A stretch of 64,000 bases of DNA, taken from positions 1,302,001-1,366,000 of the forward strand of contig NZ_CP046535.1 in NCBI RefSeq assembly GCF_009739515.1, in the 5' to 3' direction. Position numbers and translations under genes: made by a program. This DNA is from Sphingomonas profundi. GTDB lineage: Bacteria > Pseudomonadota > Alphaproteobacteria > Sphingomonadales > Sphingomonadaceae. Positions 16,901 through 24,011 of the stretch are shown here, piece after piece. The notes under the pieces are model-generated. The model was not told the origin of the DNA. It saw nothing but the letters and a program-made list of their open reading frames with translations, and made no database searches. The stretch's first letter is position 1. Every line of letters starts with the position of its first letter.

Positions 16901-18265
16901 GGAGCCGCCGCCGGCATGGTTGCCGGCCTCGGGCGTCGCCGGGCCATGTTCCGGCTCGGCATGAGTGGCGGGTTCCTCGTGTCCGGCGGCCGTGTCGTGC
17001 CCGCCCGCCTTGCCGTGGCCCTTGCCGTGCCCGCCGCCGTGCCCGCCATGCTCGTCCTCGCGCTCGACGAGGTTGGCGATCGTCGGGTCCACCGTCGCGG
17101 TCTGCCCGTCGCGGCCATATTTGGCGTAGACCAGGCTGTGGGTCGGCTCGCGATCGTTGGCGTAGATCACGTGGCAGCCGGCGCAGCCCGAATTGCGATA
17201 GTCGCCCGGCTGATCGTTGGTGCCCATGAACCACATGAACGGATCGTTGAGCCGCGTCTTGTGGATGTTGAGCACGGGGATCGCGACGCGCAGGCCCGTG
17301 GCGGGGCCACGATTGGACTGGCGGAGATCCGGCCTACCGGGCTCCTCCAGCCGCTGGATCAGGCCCAGGCTGTTCGGCAGGCCGATTTCCGGGAACTGCG
17401 TGTTGATGTTGCGGCCGCCGCGCTCGAACACGCGGAAGATGTCGCCCGGCGGGATAACGTGCCAGGTCGGCAGCGGATACATCTTGGCCAGCGCGCCGCG
17501 CGCCGTCTGCGCCGGCGTGAGGTTCGGCGTCAGGCCGCAGGGCTCGTCCTTGCCGTTCTTCATCTTGGCGGCCGGCGAGAAGCTGTCCGCCGCGGAGATG
17601 ATGCAGCCCGGCTCGCCATGCTTGGTATAGGATTCGCCGAACGCGTAATTCTTGAACGGCGCGATGCCGTTATTGTAGCTGGCGCCGCCCCACAGCATCG
17701 CGCCCGTCGTCATCAGCGATCGCTCCGCCGCCTCGATCACCTCCATGTGGCAGGCGCCGCAGCTCTCCCGCGCGACGCGATAGTCGGACGGGTTAACGAA
17801 GCGGATATACTCCGACGATTCCTTGTTCAGCAGGGTGTAGCTACGCTTGGGATTGGCCGAGACCGGCCAGCGCCACGTTTCCGGATAGCGCGGCAGCACG
17901 TGCGCCCTGTTGCGTGCGGCGACGTAGGCGGGCGCATCGTGCGGCAGCTTCGCGTCTCCCGCCACCTTCGCGTCGCCGCCGTGGCAATCGACGCAGCCGA
18001 GCACGACCGCCGGCGAATCGTGCATCGTCTTGCGGTCGCTGGCGGTGTGGCAGCTGACGCAGCCGGCGCTCTTGGCGTCCGCCTCGTCCCAGCCCTGGTT
18101 CTGCGGGGCGGGCGGGGTGAAGGCATATTTGATGTCGCGCGGCTTCTCGCCCTCGGATGCGAGCAACTGGGCCGAGCCGAGCAGGCCGATCGCCGCCGCC
18201 GCGACGAGCATCGCCCTGACGGGACGGGAGAGGCGCAGCTTCAGGAGAGATGGCCCGATACGCAT
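13931..18265 (-). CDS. Decaheme cytochrome c with His-rich linker and C-terminal LVIVD beta-propeller
   Basis: A 1444-residue exported cytochrome. Residues 1-36 are a signal sequence. Ten CxxCH motifs lie between about residues 69 and 950: CVSCH, CVDCH, CGACH, CAGCH, CMNCH, CADCH, CKDCH, CFTCH, CGGCH and CSDCH. After the fourth is a His/Gly-rich linker (roughly 400-440, HGGHGGGHGKGHGK and similar) that could bind metal. The last 330 residues contain LVIVD-type repeats such as GLIVVNVD, GLATVDLSDPLKPV, GLQLLDVTKLSAPRL and GLVIVDVKNPERPT, predicted to fold as a beta-propeller. The ATG at 18265 overlaps the stop of the barrel gene (TGATG). Cytochrome plus barrel in one coupled operon suggests a surface electron-transfer complex. 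Extracellular location and substrate are inferred, and there is no lipobox. Confidence 0.85.
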   Translation of the reverse strand: MRIGPSLLKLRLSRPVRAMLVAAAAIGLLGSAQLLASEGEKPRDIKYAFTPPAPQNQGWDEADAKSAGCVSCHTASDRKTMHDSPAVVLGCVDCHGGDAKVAGDAKLPHDAPAYVAARNRAHVLPRYPETWRWPVSANPKRSYTLLNKESSEYIRFVNPSDYRVARESCGACHMEVIEAAERSLMTTGAMLWGGASYNNGIAPFKNYAFGESYTKHGEPGCIISAADSFSPAAKMKNGKDEPCGLTPNLTPAQTARGALAKMYPLPTWHVIPPGDIFRVFERGGRNINTQFPEIGLPNSLGLIQRLEEPGRPDLRQSNRGPATGLRVAIPVLNIHKTRLNDPFMWFMGTNDQPGDYRNSGCAGCHVIYANDREPTHSLVYAKYGRDGQTATVDPTIANLVEREDEHGGHGGGHGKGHGKAGGHDTAAGHEEPATHAEPEHGPATPEAGNHAGGGSASVPHPVGLKGEREKGHPISHAFTRAIPTAQCMNCHMHQPNIFLNSYLGYTMWDYESDAPLMWPNPENRLKPPAGKPADAYKKQMYPTAAEVHAVLERNPEAASARGLWSDVDFVRRVYDDVNPKATDTQFADYHGHGWNFRAIFKRDRAGNLLDASGKIVDAKDPEKFRLYRRNAQGQFIDEHGAVVDPTDPELDTKAKKLFPDVGEQAGKAVHLMDIHAEKGMQCADCHFAQDSHGNGLIYGEVANAVEIGCKDCHGTADAFPTLRTSGPAARPEGTNLELLRNPDGQRRFEWSTDANGERVLIQRSLVDPKLEWKVSLVKESVDRGSAHFNPLAARAKTMAKSAAETGRYAWGPGVASEDRAHKDPDMACFTCHLSWTTSCGGCHLPIEANWKTSSHKYDGIETRNFATYNPQVARDEMFQLGRHQTTKGNQIAPIRSTSALVLSSTNINRERIYIQQPPISAPGFSSQAFAPHFPHTVRKTETKTCSDCHLSAANDNNAIMSQLLLLGTNFVNFVGFNAWTGLEHGFQATRVTEWEEPQAVIGSYLHKYAYPDYWKAHQDHGRELIEWRRGKTFDKRFSGETNAIEEFANTHQATPGAARCLQLRGEYMFVAEGKGGFRVYDVASIANKGFSERIITAPVSELGQDTHVNSVNATCMALPTMQAIAPLRNTPAMREMNQEQPFDAIYHYAFVTDAVEGLIVVNVDTMADGDPRNNFLKRDAVWNPGDVLKGARHITLAGHFAYITTDQGLATVDLSDPLKPVLASVVPLRDARASAVQFRYLWVTTADGLQLLDVTKLSAPRLIPEATVPLADARRVYLARTYAYVAAKTDGLVIVDVKNPERPTIYRKVGFDGKLNDAEDVIVGTTNASLFAYVADGRNGLKVIQLTSPASQPNFYGFSPAPMPELIAWAKTPSPALALSKGLDRDRAVDETGGQIAIFGRLGSRPFTRPEMERMFLNSRGVPYKVVDTPSFADWVPARTMAVH

Positions 18266-20412
18266 CAGAAGGACAGGATCCCATTGAACAGGACGGAGTA
18301 GTAGCGCTTGGTGCCGCGGCCGGTATCGAACAGATCGCGGAAACCGCGCCCCGGCTCCATCACCGCGCCGGAGAGGCGGAACACGACGTTCTGGATCGCC
18401 GACGGCCGGTAGATGGTGGCGATCGAATAGTCCCAGCCGAAATCCTTGGGGATCGAGCCTTCGGTGCGCAGCACCTGCAGCACCTGGGTATGGGCGAACC
18501 ACAGATGATTGAGGTTGCCGGAGATGCGGAACTCCGGCGTCAGGTCCGCGTCCACGCCCGCGCCCAGCAGCACCGTGCCCGGATTGTTGAAGTTCGACTG
18601 GCCCTGTTCCTTGGAGGAACGCAGCGAGTTGAGGATGCCGTTGCGCCCGGTCAGCGAGATCACGCGGCCGCCGCCGGCGAACGGGATGGACTGGCGGATC
18701 GTGTAGCTGGTGTCAGCGCCGGCGAAGACGGGGTTCTCGAAGATCGCGTCGAAGCCCGTCTCGACATTGTCGAACGGCTTCTTGTCGCCGCTGGCATAGA
18801 GGCCGGAGACGCGGAAGCGCAGGAAGTTGACGTCGTAGCTCGCCTCCGCCGCGCCGAAGAAGGCGCGGATCTTGGCGTCCCGGCCGGTGAAGAAGTTCTT
18901 CCGGTCCGTTCCGAGCGCGCCGTAGATCGAGGCGGTGAGATTCATCCGGCCGATGCGGCCATCCGCATTGTAGCCCAGATAGGCGACGTCGTAATGCCGC
19001 CCGTCCAGCCGGCCGAGCAGCGCGGGGCGCACCGGAAAGCCGTTGTCGTCGACCTTGACCTCGTCCTCGCGGTTCACGTTCACCACCGCCGTCAGCTGGC
19101 TGGTGATGCCGGGGATCGGCAGATCCTGGCGGTACACGTTGGCGACGAACAGATAATCCTGGCGCAACTTCTGCGTCGGATCGTTCAGGCCCGAATTGGT
19201 ATCCTTCTCCATCCGCCAGAAGGCGGCGAGATTATACTGGAAGCGATTATTGTCGCGATTGCCGAAGAAGCGGATGCCGAGCTGGTTGTCGTTGAACAGG
19301 AACCCGCGGAAATCCGCCTGGAACGGCTGGATGCCCACACGCACCGAATCGAAGTCGAAGCGATCGGAGGTGTTGCGGATGTGATAGTCGACGAACGCTT
19401 CCTGCAGGCCGAGGAAGTCGTCGAAGCGATGGCTCTTGCGCGTCGGCCGCACGTTCAGCACGCGCCGCTCGTTCACGTCCACGTAGCTCATGTTGTAGGC
19501 CAGGATCAGGCGATACTCGATGATGGGCGGCATATAGGCCGTCGATCCCTTGATCAGCGAGCCGCCGACGATGAAGGTCTGCGCCGCGACGACGCTGCTG
19601 CCCTTGCCGAACACGTCCACGTCGCCGCTGTTGGCGTTCAGCTGGCGGTTCACCGGCGTGGGGAAGGAGCGCGGCTCGACGATCGTGTCGGAGATGCCGG
19701 TCAGCGCCAGGAACCAGTCGTCACCCTTGATCGGCAGCCATTTCGGCTTGGTGGCGAGATCGATCGGGCGATCGCCCTTCAGGAAGTTCTGGTGATAGGG
19801 GTCGAACGGCGAGTGGCACACCGCCTCCACGTTCGGGAACACCGAGTTCCGGAGCGGGCACAGCGTCTTGATGAGGCGCCAGCGGTCCGGCACCGGGATC
19901 TGGTCGGTCGGGAAGGCTTCCGGCGGGGGCGCGCGGAGGGCGCCCTCATTGTCCTGCGTCACGCGGTCGGGCAGCGCCTTCACCTCGCCGGGGCGGCGGC
20001 GGCCGTCGATCAGCGCCTGATCCGCACCGATCTCGCCCGCGCCGATCTCGGCGGCGGACGGCGGCGGGGCGCCGGGGCCGGCGGCGGTGACGGCGGGGGA
20101 GGGCGCGGCCATCGTCGCGCCGGCGGCAGGCGCCGATGACGCGGGCGCGGTCGGCGCAGGCGCGGCGGCCATCGGCGCGGTCGTCATCGGCGAAGCGGCG
20201 GGCGCCTCCGCCGGCTGATCCGCCGGCGCTCCGCTCTCCAGCCGCGTCGGCGCGGCCGAGGGCGTGGCGGGCGGCGCGGCCGCCTGGGTCAGCAGCAGCT
20301 CGGGTTCCGGCGCGGGGGCGGGCAGCACCGTCTCGGCCGGGGGCACCGGCTGCGACGCGGAGCCGGCCATGATCGCGGCCAGCTGGAGCATCTGGGAGGA
20401 GAGGATGGCCAC
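18265..20412 (-). CDS. Outer-membrane beta-barrel protein with Pro/Ala-rich N-terminus
   Basis: A 715-residue protein. The N-terminal 130 residues are low-complexity Ala/Pro. The rest is a beta-barrel with alternating hydrophobic/polar strands, aromatic girdles and many Asn/Asp-Gly turns. It ends in VLFNGILSF, a C-terminal Phe strand typical of BAM substrates. Start GTG 20412 lies 3 bp after the lipoprotein stop with GAGGGG about 10 bp upstream; the first 24 residues (SSQMLQLAAIMAGSAS) make a weak signal sequence. Two Cys (LCPLRNSVFPNVEAVC) sit before the barrel. It sits between a haem-binding-type lipoprotein and a decaheme cytochrome in one operon, so I infer that it sheaths a cytochrome through the outer membrane, as MtrB-type porins do. 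It shows no clear sequence similarity to MtrB. Confidence 0.78.
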   Translation of the reverse strand: MAILSSQMLQLAAIMAGSASQPVPPAETVLPAPAPEPELLLTQAAAPPATPSAAPTRLESGAPADQPAEAPAASPMTTAPMAAAPAPTAPASSAPAAGATMAAPSPAVTAAGPGAPPPSAAEIGAGEIGADQALIDGRRRPGEVKALPDRVTQDNEGALRAPPPEAFPTDQIPVPDRWRLIKTLCPLRNSVFPNVEAVCHSPFDPYHQNFLKGDRPIDLATKPKWLPIKGDDWFLALTGISDTIVEPRSFPTPVNRQLNANSGDVDVFGKGSSVVAAQTFIVGGSLIKGSTAYMPPIIEYRLILAYNMSYVDVNERRVLNVRPTRKSHRFDDFLGLQEAFVDYHIRNTSDRFDFDSVRVGIQPFQADFRGFLFNDNQLGIRFFGNRDNNRFQYNLAAFWRMEKDTNSGLNDPTQKLRQDYLFVANVYRQDLPIPGITSQLTAVVNVNREDEVKVDDNGFPVRPALLGRLDGRHYDVAYLGYNADGRIGRMNLTASIYGALGTDRKNFFTGRDAKIRAFFGAAEASYDVNFLRFRVSGLYASGDKKPFDNVETGFDAIFENPVFAGADTSYTIRQSIPFAGGGRVISLTGRNGILNSLRSSKEQGQSNFNNPGTVLLGAGVDADLTPEFRISGNLNHLWFAHTQVLQVLRTEGSIPKDFGWDYSIATIYRPSAIQNVVFRLSGAVMEPGRGFRDLFDTGRGTKRYYSVLFNGILSF

Positions 20413-20415
20413 CGG

Positions 20416-22395
20416 CTATTTCCCCTCGCACACATTCTGTTCGGGGGTGTCGAGGAACGGCGCGATCGGGCACTGCACGTAGGGCAGGAAGCCGTTGTTC
20501 GCCTGGCGGAACGGGATCGCGCTGATCCGCATGTCGCGCGCCGCGTGGCCGACAGTGCCCACGCGCACGCCGCCGTTGAACACGCCCAGGAACGAGACCA
20601 TGTCGTCCTGATCGATGCCGTCGCCGGAGACGCCGATCGCGCCGACCAGGGTGGTGCCACGATAGATCGGCTCGCCGCCTGGGAAGATCTGGAGGCCGTT
20701 TTGCAGGCGGTTGATGCCGCTCGCGTCGATCGCCGGCAAGGTGGTGCAGCGCGACGGCACCGCCGGCCCGGTGCCGAGCGCCTCGCCCACCACCTGCACC
20801 AGATTGCCGGCGATCAGCGCCGATTGCAGGCCGGTGGAGAAGGGGCTGAAGCTGGCGATCGGGCGGGAGAGCGGGCCGTTGGCCGTGCCCACCTGGCCAT
20901 CGGGGAAGTAGGGGCGGGCGAGCAGGCCGATCGGCCGCTCGGCATAGGCCACGCCGCCGGTGAGGGCGGACTGGTTGCCGACGAAGTCGCGCAGCTTCTG
21001 CACGAAGCCGGCGACATCCGCATTGCCGCTGCCGAGCAGATCGGACGCGGCCTTCGGATTGGAGAGGAATGCCGCGCTGCGCGCCTTCTGCAGCGACACG
21101 TCCGTGCCGAATACCGGCGCATCCGGTGCCCGCTGGATCGCCAGCACCTGCCCGCGCGTGTCGACGATCGAGATCGTCGCCTGCATGCGGCTGTCGAGCG
21201 GCTGGCGGATCGCGCCGCGCGCCCGGCTCATGATCTTGAACGCCTCCTCGGCGATCGCCTTCACCTCGGCCGCGGTGAGCGGCTGGGCGACCTCCGCATT
21301 GTCCGTGCCGGCGCGAATCGGGAAGCGGTTGTTGCCCGCCGCGTCGACGAGCAGCAGCGCATCCGGATTGTCGATCGCGGTGCCGGCGCTACGCTCCGCC
21401 GCGGTGACGAGGCGGTAGCCGGAGGCGGGGGTGGCGTAGGGGGTGCCGGCGATCGGCCCCGGGCCGGGGTAGAAGCCGCCGATCGGCGTGTAGACGCCGG
21501 CGCCGCTCAGCGCCGGCGTGGCGCCGTTGCCGCGCAGCTGCGATGCCTTGGCGTCGATGAAGCTCAGCAAGGTGCCGTCGATCGAGACGCGGTCGGCCTG
21601 GATCGCCACCGGCGCCTCGAAACCGCGCGATCCGGCGAGGGCGATATATTCCTCGGGATCGTTGTCGTCGTCGTTGGCGGCGTTGTTATCCACGCCGTAG
21701 ACGCCGTCGCCCATCACGCCGATGCCGCCGACGACGACGCCGTTCTTGTAGAGCGGCACCGATCCGGGATCGCCGGCCAGCCCCAGCGGCGCGCGCTTCG
21801 GCCCGATCGTGCCGTCCGTCAGGCGGCGGTTGAGATCGGAGCAGGGGAGCGAGCTGAACTGCACGCCGAACAGCGGCCCGCTCTCCAGCCCGATCGTGTT
21901 CGGCGCGAGCGGGAAATGCTCCTGCACGATATCGCTGGCGGTGCGCGTGGTGAAGGCGTTGCCGGAGCTTGAGAGATAGGCGGCGGTGATCGCCTTGGAG
22001 ATCGCGCCGGCGGCCGCCGGCAGCCCGGTGAGGCCCTGCGCGTCGAAGCTCGGCCCGCCGCCCGGCGGCGGCGGGATGCGGAACGTCGCCGGCGCGCCGG
22101 TCATCTGGTAGACGGCCAGCACGTTGCCGACGCGATCGACGACCGAGATGACCGAGGGCAGGTTGCGCGCCTGCGCCTCGCCCACCGCCTGCGACAGGAT
22201 CGTCGCTACCTCCGCCGCCGTCAGCGCCTCCGGCGCGGGCACGGCGTAGAGGCTGGTGGGAGTTTGCGTGGGCGTCGTCGGCGTTGTGGGCGTTCCCGGC
22301 GCAGGCGTGCCGGCGGGATTGCCGCCGCCGCCGCCGCACGCCGCCAGCACGAACGCCGCCGTCGTCAGCAGGGTGATCGTCGCCTTGCCCAGCAT
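20416..22395 (-). CDS. Lipoprotein with tandem HbpS/GlcG-type haem-binding-like domains
   Basis: A 659-residue lipoprotein: signal peptide with lipobox LAAC (Cys20), a Gly run and a Thr/Pro linker. Two domains of the HbpS/GlcG (DUF336) family follow. The first begins at LTAAEVATILSQAVGEAQAR with VISVVDRVGNVLAVYQM. The second begins near LTAAEVKAIAEEAFKIM with ISIVDTRGQVLAIQRAPDA. Both include the later GGIGVMGDG or GAIGVSGDG strand. Single-domain relatives bind haem or flavin-like ligands, or act as accessory sensors. Large loops rich in Gly, Pro and Asp are inserted in both copies. Its ATG overlaps the stop of the pentaheme gene (TGATG) and the barrel gene follows at 3 bp. A role in holding haem or scaffolding the cytochrome-porin complex is plausible; nothing in the sequence proves ligand binding. 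Confidence 0.8.
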   Translation of the reverse strand: MLGKATITLLTTAAFVLAACGGGGGNPAGTPAPGTPTTPTTPTQTPTSLYAVPAPEALTAAEVATILSQAVGEAQARNLPSVISVVDRVGNVLAVYQMTGAPATFRIPPPPGGGPSFDAQGLTGLPAAAGAISKAITAAYLSSSGNAFTTRTASDIVQEHFPLAPNTIGLESGPLFGVQFSSLPCSDLNRRLTDGTIGPKRAPLGLAGDPGSVPLYKNGVVVGGIGVMGDGVYGVDNNAANDDDNDPEEYIALAGSRGFEAPVAIQADRVSIDGTLLSFIDAKASQLRGNGATPALSGAGVYTPIGGFYPGPGPIAGTPYATPASGYRLVTAAERSAGTAIDNPDALLLVDAAGNNRFPIRAGTDNAEVAQPLTAAEVKAIAEEAFKIMSRARGAIRQPLDSRMQATISIVDTRGQVLAIQRAPDAPVFGTDVSLQKARSAAFLSNPKAASDLLGSGNADVAGFVQKLRDFVGNQSALTGGVAYAERPIGLLARPYFPDGQVGTANGPLSRPIASFSPFSTGLQSALIAGNLVQVVGEALGTGPAVPSRCTTLPAIDASGINRLQNGLQIFPGGEPIYRGTTLVGAIGVSGDGIDQDDMVSFLGVFNGGVRVGTVGHAARDMRISAIPFRQANNGFLPYVQCPIAPFLDTPEQNVCEGK

Positions 22396-23807
22396 CAGCG
22401 CAGCGCCCTGATCGCACCCGCCGCGCGGCCCAGCGATGCGCGGAAGTCGCCCGGCCGGTAGGCGTTCGGATCGCGCACCGCGGCGTAGGCGCGGTTGATG
22501 TCGCCGCGGATCGCGCGGGCCGAGCCGCTGCCGACCTGGCCGGCATTCACCAGCGCGTTCAGCAGCGTGTCCGTCGCCATCACCGCCTGCACGCTGCCCT
22601 CATAATCGGTGTAGCGCGCCGCGATCGCGTTGCTTGCCACCGCATCGATGATCGCGAAGGTCTGCGCCCGATCGAAGCTGGCGCGCGAGAAGGTGGCGGC
22701 CAGTGCGGCGGCGGTCGCCTTCAGCTTGCCCGCCGCCTGCACCGCCGAGGCGCGATCGCGGGCGAGCGCGGCGTGGAAGGCGCGGCTGTCGCTGTCCAGC
22801 CGGCCGGCGAGATCCGGCGCGGTGGTGCGCGCGGCGGCGGCCAGCATGATCATGTTCTCGTCGTTGAAGGCCGGCATGCCGGACGGGATCGGCCGCGCCG
22901 GGTTGGCGACCGCGGTGGCGCGGAAATCCGCCTCGTCGGAGATGCGCCGGTGGCAGGTGTGGCAATCGAAGAAGTAGAATTCGGGGAAGATCCCTTCCTG
23001 CCCGAGCTTCGCCGTCGAGTAGAGCGACAGCGCCCGATCGAGCGCGGTGGCCTGGCCGACGGCCCACATCTTCACGTTGCTGGTCCTGCCCTTGCGGCGG
23101 GCATAATCGGCATCCTCGTCATGATGCTGCTGCAGCGTCGAGAACAGGTCCAGCTCGAACGACACGCGCGGGTGGCCGGCGGCCATGATGCGGTGATCGA
23201 CGAACTGGCCCGGCCGATCGCTGCCGAAGTGGCAGTCGAGGCAGTTGTTGGCGCGCACGGCGGCGTTCGGCAGGTCCGTCATCCCCCTGGCGACGTTGCC
23301 GGCGTGGGTGGCGCCCACCGCATAGTGGCTGGAGAGCCAGTTGGAGGCGCCGCCGTGGCACGCCTCGCACCCGACGCCGTCATTCAGCTGGAAGCGGCCG
23401 CCGCGCGAGGAGGCCGGATCGGCGTGGCAGCCCAGGCACATCGGCGCGGAACTCGCCGGGCCGATGCCCAGGCGCTGGGCGATCGCCTGGCTGCGCGGAT
23501 TGGAGAGGATCGCGTAGGCGCGGCTGTGCGCGCCGGTGGGGCTGGAAGGCTCCTGCCAGCGCATCAGCTCGTCCTGGCGGACGACCTTGCCGTCGCCTTC
23601 CTGACGGCCGTGGCAGGTGGAGCCGGCGCAGGAGGCCACGCCGACATGCACGCCGCTGGCCGACGTGCCGGACGTGGCGGCGACGGCGGGCGCGCCCGCC
23701 GTCATCCCGCCCAAGCCGAACAGGCAGAAGATCGCGAAGGCCAGAAGCGCGCACCCCAGCACGCTAGCAACCAACGGAACCCTGCCCGCCAATGTTCCCC
23801 CTGACAT
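22395..23807 (-). CDS. Multihaem (pentaheme) cytochrome c, c554-like
   Basis: A 470-residue exported cytochrome heading the four-gene minus-strand operon. A hydrophobic segment (about 10-40) acts as signal or membrane anchor. Four standard CxxCH sites are present (CLGCH, CEACH, CLDCH and CHTCH) plus an unusual CX4CH, CAGSTCH at residues 60-66, a spacing known from tetrahaem cytochromes c3. Conserved His residues between the sites (GAHSRAYAI, LSSHYAVGATHAG, AAGHPRVSFELD) match the cytochrome c554-like multihaem family. The C-terminal 170 residues are helical and haem-free. The stop overlaps the next gene (TGATG). Start ATG 23807. The 10-mer GGGTCGCACC is 50 bp upstream. It probably carries electrons through the periplasm to the barrel/decaheme pair. 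Confidence 0.85.
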   Translation of the reverse strand: MSGGTLAGRVPLVASVLGCALLAFAIFCLFGLGGMTAGAPAVAATSGTSASGVHVGVASCAGSTCHGRQEGDGKVVRQDELMRWQEPSSPTGAHSRAYAILSNPRSQAIAQRLGIGPASSAPMCLGCHADPASSRGGRFQLNDGVGCEACHGGASNWLSSHYAVGATHAGNVARGMTDLPNAAVRANNCLDCHFGSDRPGQFVDHRIMAAGHPRVSFELDLFSTLQQHHDEDADYARRKGRTSNVKMWAVGQATALDRALSLYSTAKLGQEGIFPEFYFFDCHTCHRRISDEADFRATAVANPARPIPSGMPAFNDENMIMLAAAARTTAPDLAGRLDSDSRAFHAALARDRASAVQAAGKLKATAAALAATFSRASFDRAQTFAIIDAVASNAIAARYTDYEGSVQAVMATDTLLNALVNAGQVGSGSARAIRGDINRAYAAVRDPNAYRPGDFRASLGRAAGAIRALR

Positions 23808-24011
23808 GGCGCTCCCTCGCCCGGCTGCGAAAGCCGGATCGCTCTAATACCCCACTGGTGCGACCCATGATTTGTCGCTTTTATGTTCGCTCTCGTGCCG
23901 TGAGGCAACCCGCATTTGCCCCGCCTACGCGCTTATTGTTGCGGATGCGCTCCGATGGCAAGGTTTGTCGCGGGGCGGGGCGACGGCAGCCGCAGGGAAG
24001 GATGCTATCGA
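23808..24011. promoter_or_regulatory. Divergent promoter region between cytochrome operon and cyclase gene
   Basis: A 204-bp gap between two genes read outward, so it must hold both promoters. On the minus strand it contains the 10-mer GGGTCGCACC (23866-23857), shared with the elements at 2757 and 5980. On the plus side AGGGAAGGA (23994-24002) is a good ribosome-binding site for the TTG at 24012. I do not see a CRP-type palindrome here. Confidence 0.5.

Noticed and set aside
13688-18301. Plus-strand open frame of 1537 codons opposite the decaheme gene
   Set aside because: It is antisense to a gene with ten haem motifs and a signal peptide; the composition is that of a mirror frame with no recognisable domain.
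18265-20412. Naming the barrel MtrB
   Set aside because: Position next to multihaem cytochromes fits, but no MtrB sequence signature, such as an N-terminal CxxC after the signal peptide, is visible.
23857-23866. GGGTCGCACC on the minus strand as a third full copy of the promoter element
   Set aside because: Only 10 bp match; the TGATAGAGTG part and upstream bases are absent. It could occur by chance, so I mention it only as a partial match.
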